DNA from: Rhodospirillales bacterium
GTDB taxonomy: Bacteria > Pseudomonadota > Alphaproteobacteria > Rhodospirillales > Shumkoniaceae
Assembly (NCBI GenBank): GCA_016776725.1
Contig: JADHSV010000030.1
Coordinates: 1 to 40,002 of the forward strand
Reading direction: 5' to 3'
Length of the DNA stretch: 40,002 bases
This document shows positions 33,256 through 40,002 of the stretch, one piece after another. The position numbers and the translations under genes are program-made. The notes under the pieces are model-generated. The model was given only the letters and a program-made list of their open reading frames with translations. It had not been told where the DNA came from and did not search any database. Each line of letters opens with the position of its first letter. The stretch's first letter is position 1.

Positions 33256-34236
33256 TTAGCTTTTTTCATCGAGACCAATCAACGCCAGCGGATGGGCATC
33301 ACGGACCAGCGCCTTCATCCGTTCGTCCAATACATGGGTGTAAATCTGCGTGGTGGCGATGTCCGCATGTCCCAGCATTTGTTGCAGGGACCTGAGGTCC
33401 GCGCCGTGGGCCAACAGATGGCTGGCAAAGGAGTGGCGAAGCACGTGCGGCGACACCCGTTTGGGGTCCAATCCCGCATCAAACGCCAGTTCCTTCAGAA
33501 TTTGGGCGAATCGCACCCTTGTCAAATGCCCTTCGCGCGAGCGCGACGGAAACAGCCTGCGCGCGGCGGCGGGCGCATTCCGCCCCTTGGGCAAAAAGTG
33601 ATCGCGGACCCCCCGATAGGCTTCCAACGCCTCGACCGCAGGATCGCTCAACGGAACCATGCGTTCCTTGCCGCCCTTGCCGCGCACGATCAGGATACGG
33701 CCATCGCGCGACAGGGCCGAAAGCGGCAATCCGACCAGTTCAGACACCCGCAAACCGGTAGCGTAAAGAACTTCAAGCAGGGCGGTGCGGCGCAGCCCTT
33801 CCGCGTCGTCCCGGTCGCGGGCCCTGTCAAGAAGGGCGCCGACCTCTTTTTCATTCAAAAACTTGGGCAGCGGGCGGCCCAGCCGGGGGCTGTCGATGTG
33901 CGCGCTCGGATCGTCCGGGCGATCGCCCGAGGCATACAAAAACCGAAAGAACTGGCGCAGGGCGGAGAGCCTGCGGGCGCTGGTGCGCGGCGACATTCCC
34001 GCGTCGGCCAGCCGTACCATGTATTTGCGAAGATCGGCCGCGTCGGCATCTTCGGGCGCGCGCCGGCGCCCCCGCATGAAGCCGCCGAAATCGACAAGAT
34101 CGCGCCGGTAGGAATCCAGCGTGTTGGGCGAAGCGCCGCGCTCGGCCACCAGCATTTCCAGGAAGACGTCAACCTGCCGCGATGCCGGCACGTCGGAATG
34201 ACGCGAACGGCGACCCGGGCGCAGGTGGGGCCTCAT
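33256..34236 (-). CDS. xerD: site-specific tyrosine recombinase XerD
   Basis: The 326-residue recombinase resolves chromosome dimers at dif together with XerC. The SAM-like N-terminal domain ends near residue 110. The catalytic residues of the family are all present: Arg163 (YATGLRVSEL), Lys in GKGGKERMVPL, His264 and Arg267 (HVLRHSFASHL), His290 (MLGHADIATTQ) and Tyr299 (IYTHV). Its basic first 20 residues (MRPHLRPGRRSRHSD) are longer than usual. The start overlaps the stop of the upstream secreted-protein gene by 4 bp. Orthologous alphaproteobacterial loci also place it next to aroK-aroB, so it is the housekeeping enzyme, not a phage integrase. Confidence 0.93.
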   Translation of the reverse strand: MRPHLRPGRRSRHSDVPASRQVDVFLEMLVAERGASPNTLDSYRRDLVDFGGFMRGRRRAPEDADAADLRKYMVRLADAGMSPRTSARRLSALRQFFRFLYASGDRPDDPSAHIDSPRLGRPLPKFLNEKEVGALLDRARDRDDAEGLRRTALLEVLYATGLRVSELVGLPLSALSRDGRILIVRGKGGKERMVPLSDPAVEALEAYRGVRDHFLPKGRNAPAAARRLFPSRSREGHLTRVRFAQILKELAFDAGLDPKRVSPHVLRHSFASHLLAHGADLRSLQQMLGHADIATTQIYTHVLDERMKALVRDAHPLALIGLDEKS

Positions 34237-35999
34237 AACCCGGCGGCGAGCACGGCTTCAATGGCCAGCGCGCGGGCGCCGGCCTCCTCGCCAACCGCGC
34301 GCAAGCGGGCCAGAACGTCACGCAGGATCATGGAATCGGCTTGAGCCGGACCGCCATCGCCCAGACTCAACAGACTGAGCAGTACGGTTTCGCCGATGCG
34401 CCCCTCGCTCCCCGCCGCCGCCAACTGGAACCGCAAGGCGAGCCCAGGCATGGCAACGGTCGAACGTTCCGGACCTTCGAGCAGGCTTTCCCAAAGTTCC
34501 GCCGCGACCGGTTCGTCGAAAGCGGCGAACAGACTGAACAGCAAAGCTCCCCGCTCGGGCCCTTCCGCGTGTCCTTCGGCCAGCCGCCACCATTGCGCAA
34601 GGGTCGTGGGCGACCAGCCTTCGGCGTAGTCGGGCCCGGCCAGCCACAAAACAGGCAACAGGGCGTTCACCGCGCTCACCGACTGCGCATCGAAAAGAGC
34701 GCTCGCGCGCAATACGGAAAACCACGATTTGGCGAGATCATATTTGCCGGCGGCAAGGAACGCACGCACGGCGGCCGGAGCAAACCAGCCAAGTTCGGCC
34801 GACGGGGGAATATTCTCCAGAACCGGCAGGAACGTGCGCGCCGTCGACGCATAACGCCCACCTTCGCGGCCCAGCGCCAGGGCCCGGGCCGTCACTTCAG
34901 CCTTGGCCGTCGGCACCGTTTGGATCAACGCCGTGCGATAGAGCAGCGCCCGGCTGAGCGGGCCGCTTTCCGCTTCGGTCCGCGACAACGGGTTGGCCAG
35001 ATCCTCTTCCGAAAACGAAATAGACGTATAAAGATGACGCAAGGTTTCCGGCGCAAGCGCGCCTGCCGCTTCGGCCCGTTCGGCGGCCTCAAGACGCAAT
35101 TCAACGGGCGCATTGGGGCTGGTCGCCACCGCGCGAAGAACCGCCGGGCCGTTGCCGGCAATAACGTCCGCCGGAAGCTGCACATTTCCGGCCCGCGCCA
35201 TGGCCAAATGCAGCGGCGAAGGGTCGGCCATGCTGGCGATATTCTTTTCACCGCCGGCCAAGGCGTCGGTCAAAAAGAAAAAGACCTCGTCCTCGACACC
35301 CAGTTCACGCAGCAGCGCGACACCGAGTTCCGCCTTGCCAAGTTCGTTGCCCATTGCCTGACAGAAGATGAACGCCTTCTGCCAATAGGGATCGTCACCT
35401 TCCGTAATGCGGCCCGCCGCAAGGGCGCAGGCCCGCGCATTATCGTTGCCCAGGAAAAGCGTATCGGCCTCGATACGCACGAGATCTGCATTCGAGGCGC
35501 GGTCGGGCGACGCCTGAAGCAACGCCTGGGCGGCCTCGAAATCGCCCATCATCGCCAGCAGACCGATCCGCTGCGGGATTAACGCAACGACGGGCCCCTC
35601 GGATTGCGGCAGCGGCGCGGCGGACAACAGCAGTCGGCGCGTCAGATCGCGCATGGCGGCCGACGAGTTGTTCACCGAAAGATGCGGCAACAGCCGTTCA
35701 ATCAATGGACGCGAGGTTCCGGACCACATTTGCTCACCAAAACCACCGTTGGCCTTGGTTAGCGTCCCCACCGAATCCGGATCGATGGTGACCAGCGCAT
35801 CCACCTGCACGCGATCGGCAGCCGGAGCGTCGGCCGGATTAGCCGGTGTGGCCGGGGCCGTTGGTTGCGGTTTGGGCGGCTCCAGACGCTGCGGCGGGGC
35901 CAGAAGAAGCGGGCCTCTCTTTTGCGCCTCGGATACACCCGAAAATGCCAGAACCGCTGCCATAACAGCCGCACAGCAAATAAGAATTTTTGTTTTCAT
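34233..35999 (-). CDS. uncharacterised secreted alpha-helical protein (xerD-aroK locus)
   Basis: The start is taken at ATG 35999 (MKTKILICCAAVMAAVLAFS), 4 bases after the stop of the 46-aa gene; the frame stays open to 36023. A signal peptide is cut near SEA-QK. A Pro/Ala-rich linker (about 25-65) follows, then some 500 residues of Ala/Leu-rich helices with a tetratricopeptide-like look (pairs such as LLAMMGDFEAAQALLQASPD and AAGKYDLAKSWFSVLRASAL). No catalytic motif is visible. Position between xerD and the aroK side is, to my knowledge, common in Rhodospirillales, but the function is unknown. A periplasmic scaffold or cell-envelope assembly factor would fit the helical repeats. Confidence 0.7.
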   Translation of the reverse strand: MKTKILICCAAVMAAVLAFSGVSEAQKRGPLLLAPPQRLEPPKPQPTAPATPANPADAPAADRVQVDALVTIDPDSVGTLTKANGGFGEQMWSGTSRPLIERLLPHLSVNNSSAAMRDLTRRLLLSAAPLPQSEGPVVALIPQRIGLLAMMGDFEAAQALLQASPDRASNADLVRIEADTLFLGNDNARACALAAGRITEGDDPYWQKAFIFCQAMGNELGKAELGVALLRELGVEDEVFFFLTDALAGGEKNIASMADPSPLHLAMARAGNVQLPADVIAGNGPAVLRAVATSPNAPVELRLEAAERAEAAGALAPETLRHLYTSISFSEEDLANPLSRTEAESGPLSRALLYRTALIQTVPTAKAEVTARALALGREGGRYASTARTFLPVLENIPPSAELGWFAPAAVRAFLAAGKYDLAKSWFSVLRASALFDAQSVSAVNALLPVLWLAGPDYAEGWSPTTLAQWWRLAEGHAEGPERGALLFSLFAAFDEPVAAELWESLLEGPERSTVAMPGLALRFQLAAAGSEGRIGETVLLSLLSLGDGGPAQADSMILRDVLARLRAVGEEAGARALAIEAVLAAGL

Positions 36000-36003
36000 C
36001 GGA

Positions 36004-36144
36004 TCAACGCGGGAAACGGTCATCGGGAATCACTTTTTCTACAGTCGAAACCGGGGCCGGAATATCCCATGTCGCCAGGAAGACCGCTCCGCCGATGATT
36101 GACGCCAACACAGTGAGCATCACCAATCGCGACAGGTTTTTCAT
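36004..36144 (-). CDS. 46-residue single-pass membrane peptide
   Basis: ATG 36144 has GGAGAGA about 6 bases upstream. It encodes a short basic start (MKNLSR), one hydrophobic segment (LVMLTVLASIIGGAVFLATW, residues 7-26) and a periplasmic tail with IPAPVSTVEKVIPDDRFPR. The stop TGA is 4 bases before the next gene's ATG, so the two are likely to be translationally coupled. It is divergent from aroK. Coding is supported by the ribosome site, the membrane topology and the tight coupling. Function is unknown, perhaps a partner of the secreted helical protein. Confidence 0.65.
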   Translation of the reverse strand: MKNLSRLVMLTVLASIIGGAVFLATWDIPAPVSTVEKVIPDDRFPR

Positions 36145-36188
36145 CAGAATTCTCTCCGCTCAATCGGGGCGCTTCAAAAGACAGCCCT

Positions 36189-36217
36189 TTGAGACTATGT
36201 TAGTTTTCAACTATGGC
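36189..36217 (+). promoter_or_regulatory. weak candidate promoter for aroK
   Basis: TTGAGA (36189-36194), 17 bases, then TATGGC (36212-36217) in the 160-bp divergent gap. A start near 36224 would leave an 80-base leader. The -10 is poor, so this is tentative. Confidence 0.3.
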
Positions 36218-36304
36218 GACTTTTCGGCAGTTTATAAGTTCCGTCCGCAGCTTTCAACGACCGGACAAGGAGGAAAAATTGCGCTGGTCTGCGAAGGAGA
36301 CGGG

Positions 36305-36856
36305 ATGGGAAACGTAAATTCCGCATTGGGCGATCGTTTCATCGTGCTCGTGGGCCTAATGGGCGTCGGCAAGTCCAGCGTCGGGCGCAAGCTGGCCAAG
36401 AAACTGGATTTGCCCTTTATCGATGCCGATGACGAAATTGAAAAGGCCGCCGGTTGCTCTATCTCTGAAATATTCAGGCTTTACGGGGAACCGGCCTTTC
36501 GCGATGGCGAGCGGCGGGTCATCGCCCGCATATTGAGCTCCGGCCCCGGCGTTCTGGCGACAGGCGGCGGCGCTTTCATGGACGCCGACACCCGGGCCGA
36601 AATTGCTGAAAGGGGCGTTTCCATTTGGCTGCGCGCAGATGTCGAGGTGCTTTATGAGCGAACGCGGCGGCGAGACGTGCGGCCGCTTTTGCAAACCGGC
36701 GACCCGCGCGCGACCCTCAGTCGGCTGGCCGGCGAGCGCTATCCCATATATGCGCAAGCCGAACTCACCATCGACACCGACACCCAAAAGCCAAACGAAA
36801 CGGTGGACCACATAATTGACGAATTGGGCGGATGCGCGACCCTGTCCGCGTCGTAG
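36305..36856 (+). CDS. aroK: shikimate kinase
   Basis: The start is ATG 36305 (MGNVNSALGDRFIVLVGLMG) with AAGGAG 6 bases upstream; the frame runs open much further to the left but that part is antisense to the small gene and unlike any kinase. The 183-residue enzyme phosphorylates shikimate. The P-loop is GLMGVGKSS (17-25), the shikimate/Mg Asp pair lies in FIDADDEIE (Asp40, 42, 43), FRDGERRVI gives the substrate Arg, ATGGGAF the glycine loop, and RRDVRPLL the lid. aroB follows after 13 bp, so the two shikimate-pathway genes form one operon. Confidence 0.95.
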   Translation: MGNVNSALGDRFIVLVGLMGVGKSSVGRKLAKKLDLPFIDADDEIEKAAGCSISEIFRLYGEPAFRDGERRVIARILSSGPGVLATGGGAFMDADTRAEIAERGVSIWLRADVEVLYERTRRRDVRPLLQTGDPRATLSRLAGERYPIYAQAELTIDTDTQKPNETVDHIIDELGGCATLSAS

Positions 36857-36869
36857 GAGAACGAATTAG

Positions 36870-37979
36870 ATGACACAGGCCACGACACTTCGCGTCGATC
36901 TGGGTGCGCGCGCCTACGACATCGTTGTCGGCAATGATCTGGTGGCGACGGCGGGCGCGAAAATGGCCGGTGTTCTGGCCCAGCCGCGCACGTTGATCGT
37001 CACCGACACCAACGTGGCGCCGCTCTATTTGAAACCGCTTGAGGACTCGTTGGACCGTGAAGGGATCGAACACGCAAGCATGGTTCTGCCCGCCGGTGAA
37101 GGCACCAAGGACCACGAGCATCTGAACCAGCTGACCGACTGGATGCTGGGCCAACGGGTTGAACGCTCGACATGCGTCGTGGCGCTGGGTGGCGGCGTTA
37201 TCGGCGATATTGCGGGGTTTGCGGCTTCCATGGTTCTGCGCGGTATCGACGTCATACAAATTCCGACCAGCCTGCTGGCTCAGGTCGACAGTTCCGTGGG
37301 CGGAAAAACCGGGATCAATTCGCGCTTCGGCAAGAACCTGCTGGGCACCTTTCATCAGCCCATCCTCGTTCTTGCCGATATCGGAACACTGGAAACCCTG
37401 CCGCCGCGCCAACTGCTGGCGGGATACGCGGAAACGGTGAAATACGGTCTTATCGAGGACGCCGATTTCTTTGAATGGATGGACACAAACGGTGTCGCGT
37501 TTTGTGGCGGTGACCGGGAAATTCGCCGCGAGGCGGTATTACGCGCGTGCGCAGCCAAGGCCGAAACCGTGGCCGAGGACGAAAAGGAGACCGGACGCCG
37601 GGCACTCTTGAACTTCGGCCATACGTTCGGCCACGCCTTCGAGGCGGAAACCGGATATGGGGACGCCCTGCTTCACGGCGAAGCGGTGGCCATCGGCATG
37701 ATGGTGGCGACCGAGTTGTCCGTGTTGCTGGGCCTGTGCCCGCCCGGGGATGCGCGCCGTACGCGTGCCCATCTGGAAAAGTTGGGGCTCCCCACGGGCA
37801 TTGCGCATATCACGAAACCGCACTGGACGGCGGACAAGCTCATCGGACACATGATGTCTGACAAAAAGGTTTCGGCCAAAAGGCCCACGTTCATTTTGAC
37901 GCGCGGGATCGGCAAGGCTTTCACGACACAGGATGTGGAAGCGCAATTGCTACACGATTTCCTGCGCGGCCTCCTCTAA
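36870..37979 (+). CDS. aroB: 3-dehydroquinate synthase
   Basis: The 369-residue enzyme makes 3-dehydroquinate from DAHP, step two of aromatic amino acid synthesis. The NAD-binding motif is ALGGGVIGDIAGFAAS, followed by QIPTSLLAQVDSSVGGKTGI, the family signature. The metal ligands are Glu in AGYAETVKYGLI and the two His in NFGHTFGHAFEAETGY and LLHGEAVAIGM. It is normal in length and has no frameshift. It lies 13 bp after aroK and 27 bp before the CorC-type gene. Confidence 0.97.
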   Translation: MTQATTLRVDLGARAYDIVVGNDLVATAGAKMAGVLAQPRTLIVTDTNVAPLYLKPLEDSLDREGIEHASMVLPAGEGTKDHEHLNQLTDWMLGQRVERSTCVVALGGGVIGDIAGFAASMVLRGIDVIQIPTSLLAQVDSSVGGKTGINSRFGKNLLGTFHQPILVLADIGTLETLPPRQLLAGYAETVKYGLIEDADFFEWMDTNGVAFCGGDREIRREAVLRACAAKAETVAEDEKETGRRALLNFGHTFGHAFEAETGYGDALLHGEAVAIGMMVATELSVLLGLCPPGDARRTRAHLEKLGLPTGIAHITKPHWTADKLIGHMMSDKKVSAKRPTFILTRGIGKAFTTQDVEAQLLHDFLRGLL

Positions 37980-38006
37980 CCTCATGGCAACACCTGAGAG
38001 CGCCAA

Positions 38007-39290
38007 ATGATTGAATATCTGGTAACAATCGTCGTTCTTTTGGGTCTTTCGGCCTTCTTTTCCGGAGCGGAAACCGCCTTGACGGCAGCGTCGCGGCCGC
38101 TGATCCATCAGTTGGAGCAAACCGGCAATACCCGGGCCGCCATCGTCAACCGCCTTTATGCCGACAGGCCCCGTCTTATCAGCGCGCTGCTGCTGGGAAA
38201 TAACCTCGTCAACATTCTGGCGGCCGCATTGGCGACGCGGATTATGCTTGATCTTTTCGGCGATGCCGGCGTCGCTTACGCCACACTGGTCATGACGGGA
38301 ATGGTCCTGATTTTTGCCGAGATCATTCCCAAGACCTATGCCTTTCGCAACGCCAACGACATGGCCCTTGGCGTCGCACCGCTGGTTCGGGTGATCGTTT
38401 TTTTGTTTCATCCGGTCATCCGTGCGCTTCTGTGGCTGGTTCGGGGAATTTTCCGCGCTTTCGGTGCGGATATCCGCGATGACGACGCCATCGGCGGCGG
38501 CGAAGAGGAGTTGCGCGGCGCGATCGAGCTTCACGACGGCGACGAGACCGCCGTTCGCCATGAACGCGCCATGCTGCGCAGTGTCATGGATCTGGCCGAC
38601 GTGCAAGTGGGCGAGATCATGGTTCACCGAAAAAATCTTATCATGATCGATGCCGACGGATCGCCCGAGGAAGTCGTTTCAGAGGCCTTGGCCAGCCCCT
38701 ATACGCGCATACCGCTGTGGCGCGAAACGCCGGACAACATTGTCGGCATCCTTCATGCCAAGGCCCTTCTGCGCGCCGTTCAGGAACGCAAGGGAGACAC
38801 CGCCGGGCTGGATGTGGTCGAAATTGCCGCCGAACCGTGGTTCATTCCGGAATACACGCCGCTTCTCGATCAGTTGCAGGCGTTCCGCGAACGACGCGAG
38901 CATTTTGCCATGGTCGTCGATGAATACGGCAGTCTCATGGGTATTGTGACCCTGGAAGACATTCTTGAAGAAATCGTCGGCGACATTTCAGACGAGCACG
39001 ATGTGACCGTAAGCGGCGTTCGTGCACAGCCAGACGGCAGCTATGTGGTCAATGGTGACGTCACCATCCGCGATTTGAACCGGCAATTTGAATGGACCCT
39101 GCCGGACGAGGAAGCGGCAACCGTTGCCGGGCTGGTTCTTCACGAAACCCGGCGCATACCCGACGTGGGCCAAACCTTCATATTCCACGACATCCGGTTT
39201 GAAATCCTGCGTCGGCAGCGCCATCAGATCACGTCGGTACGAATTACGCCGCCCGCAAATGCATCCCACGATGTGAAAACAAAGGAATAG
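38007..39290 (+). CDS. CNNM/CorC-family membrane transporter (DUF21, two CBS, CorC_HlyC domain)
   Basis: The 427-residue protein has a DUF21 membrane domain, about residues 1-180, with four helices. LGLSAFFSGAETALTAAS carries the FSGxE motif that begins the domain and GNNLVNILAAALATRI its second part. A CBS pair follows (about 205-335; IMVHRKNLIMIDADGSPEEV, FAMVVDEYGSLMGIVTLEDI), and a C-terminal CorC_HlyC domain (about 350-420; YVVNGDVTIRDLNRQFEWTL). Such proteins are linked to Mg2+ (Co2+) export and resistance, with the CBS domains sensing Mg-ATP. The name HlyC in databases is historical. It stands third in the aroK-aroB group. Confidence 0.9.
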   Translation: MIEYLVTIVVLLGLSAFFSGAETALTAASRPLIHQLEQTGNTRAAIVNRLYADRPRLISALLLGNNLVNILAAALATRIMLDLFGDAGVAYATLVMTGMVLIFAEIIPKTYAFRNANDMALGVAPLVRVIVFLFHPVIRALLWLVRGIFRAFGADIRDDDAIGGGEEELRGAIELHDGDETAVRHERAMLRSVMDLADVQVGEIMVHRKNLIMIDADGSPEEVVSEALASPYTRIPLWRETPDNIVGILHAKALLRAVQERKGDTAGLDVVEIAAEPWFIPEYTPLLDQLQAFRERREHFAMVVDEYGSLMGIVTLEDILEEIVGDISDEHDVTVSGVRAQPDGSYVVNGDVTIRDLNRQFEWTLPDEEAATVAGLVLHETRRIPDVGQTFIFHDIRFEILRRQRHQITSVRITPPANASHDVKTKE

Positions 39291-39412
39291 ACGATGGCTT
39301 TGCGACGTGCCGAGCCATTGAAGTTTGCATAACCAGCCCCCAAATAGGGCCATTAAGAACGCCGGAACCGGAATATGTGTTTGCGGCGTTGTGAGAAACG
39401 GAGGTTGCGAAC

Positions 39413-39859
39413 ATGAAGCGTAAAATCATTCCGGACATCGTCCCGAATCAGCGTATCCACACCTTGCCGCCGGAGACCGCTGTCTTTGAGGCTGCGAAGT
39501 TGATGGTAAACCACGATATCGGCGCGGTCGTCATAACCTCCGAAGACGGATTGATGGCCGGTATCGTAACCGAACGCGACTTGACCCGGCGGGTTCTGGC
39601 CAAGGGTCTGGACCCCAAGAGCATCAACGTCGGCGAAATCATGACCCGCGACCCCGATACGGTCGGTCCCAGCGATTCCGCCCTTGAAGCCCTGGAAATC
39701 ATGCGTATTCGCCGTTACCGGCATCTTCCCGTGGTGGAAGACGGCAAAGTCGTCGGCATGGTTTCGGTGCGCGATCTTTACGAGATCATGAAGGAAGAAC
39801 TCGAAGCCAGCATTCGCGAAACCGAAGCCTTTGTTTTCGGAGACCGCTACGGCGCGTAA
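39413..39859 (+). CDS. CBS-domain-pair protein
   Basis: The 148-residue cytoplasmic protein consists of two CBS motifs. The first (about 12-62) includes TLPPETAVFEAAKLMVNHDI and GIVTERDLTRRVLAKG. The second (about 72-125) includes MTRDPDTVGPSDSALEALEI and HLPVVEDGKVVGMVSVRDLY. The C-terminal helix is acidic. CBS pairs bind adenosyl ligands such as AMP, ATP or SAM and regulate other proteins. No partner is fused to it. GGAGG lies 8 bases before the ATG. It follows the CorC-type gene by 122 bp, in which I see no further feature. Confidence 0.88.
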   Translation: MKRKIIPDIVPNQRIHTLPPETAVFEAAKLMVNHDIGAVVITSEDGLMAGIVTERDLTRRVLAKGLDPKSINVGEIMTRDPDTVGPSDSALEALEIMRIRRYRHLPVVEDGKVVGMVSVRDLYEIMKEELEASIRETEAFVFGDRYGA

Positions 39860-39870
39860 GACACCTTACG
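39855..39870 (+). terminator. short hairpin at the end of the CBS gene
   Basis: CGTAAG (39855-39860) and CTTACG (39865-39870) form a 6-bp stem with a 4-base loop that includes the TAA stop. No T-run follows. It is a weak candidate for the transcript end. Confidence 0.25.
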
Positions 39871-39906
39871 GCTAGAGCATGTCTCCCCTATTCGGATTCA
39901 CTGAGA

Positions 39907-39999
39907 TCGCATTTGCGGCCCTCCCGATAGGAGAGGACGCGCCGGTGATGCGGGGCATCATCAAGCGTTCTCGACGACGCGGGAGGGCCGCAAATGCGA
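39907..39999. repeat. 20-bp perfect inverted repeat with nested hairpin (window edge)
   Basis: TCGCATTTGCGGCCCTCCCG at 39907-39926 is repeated inverted at 39980-39999, 53 bp apart. Between them TGATGC-GGG-GCATCA (39946-39960) forms a 6-bp inner hairpin. The sequence before it (CTAGAGCATG) resembles the edges of dispersed palindromic repeats of alphaproteobacteria. It may be a MITE-like repeat, an insertion-sequence end, or a structured RNA; the window ends three bases later. Confidence 0.6.
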
Positions 40000-40002
40000 C
40001 CG

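Noticed and set aside
33145-34344. 399-codon plus-strand frame opposite xerD
   Set aside because: Shadow of xerD, whose catalytic residues are all in place on the minus strand.
1-40002. CRISPR arrays, phage or conjugation modules, complete insertion sequences
   Set aside because: No repeat-spacer pattern, integrase other than housekeeping XerD, transposase or structural phage gene could be found.

Overview
The window looks like chromosomal DNA of a GC-rich alphaproteobacterium, most likely Rhodospirillales or a close relative. This is inferred from gene order (xerD - secreted protein - small membrane protein, divergent from aroK-aroB-corC; secA divergent from ppiC-argJ-Nudix-cinA), from a Rhodobacter-type malyl-CoA lyase, and from codon and base composition. 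No phage, plasmid, CRISPR or rRNA locus is visible. There is one tRNA, a tRNA-Leu(UAA).

Layout. 1-5 kb: the end of a methyltransferase-like gene, a second methyltransferase, an AlkD-type DNA repair protein, a secreted SH3/DUF4384 protein, a cyclophilin-fold protein, and a two-subunit thiamine-diphosphate decarboxylase resembling sulfopyruvate/phosphonopyruvate decarboxylase. 4.9-10.7 kb: one minus-strand operon, lacI-type regulator - binding protein - two permeases - ATPase - GpdQ-like phosphodiesterase. Phased palindromic operators lie in front of the regulator, and the set reads as an uptake-and-hydrolysis system for a phosphodiester. 10.7-13.7 kb: a type I secretion pair whose HlyD-like adaptor carries one in-frame amber codon. 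13.8-15.8 kb: an enoyl-CoA hydratase and a CaiB-type CoA-transferase. 15.8-16.3 kb: a perfect 61-bp palindrome next to tRNA-Leu and a 64-aa protein.

16.3-23.2 kb: cinA-type gene, a GNAT-Nudix fusion, argJ and a parvulin on the minus strand, divergent from secA. 23.2-31.1 kb: a 16-bp tandem repeat, then a plus-strand run from a good sigma70-type promoter: small membrane protein, TetR/CerR regulator, RND adaptor, RND pump, 2-hydroxyacid dehydrogenase and an amidohydrolase-fold lactone enzyme. The spacing suggests a single operon coupling efflux to an organic-acid or lactone step. 31.1-36.1 kb (minus strand): accA, mcl1, xerD, a 596-codon secreted protein and a 46-aa membrane peptide. 36.3-39.9 kb (plus strand): aroK, aroB, a CorC-type transporter and a CBS-pair protein. 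The window ends in a 20-bp inverted repeat with an inner hairpin.

The points most worth checking are the amber codon in the secretion adaptor, the 61-bp palindrome at the tRNA, the 21-bp phased operator array, the phosphodiesterase-linked transporter, and the mixed efflux/catabolic operon with its Asn-for-Asp amidohydrolase.
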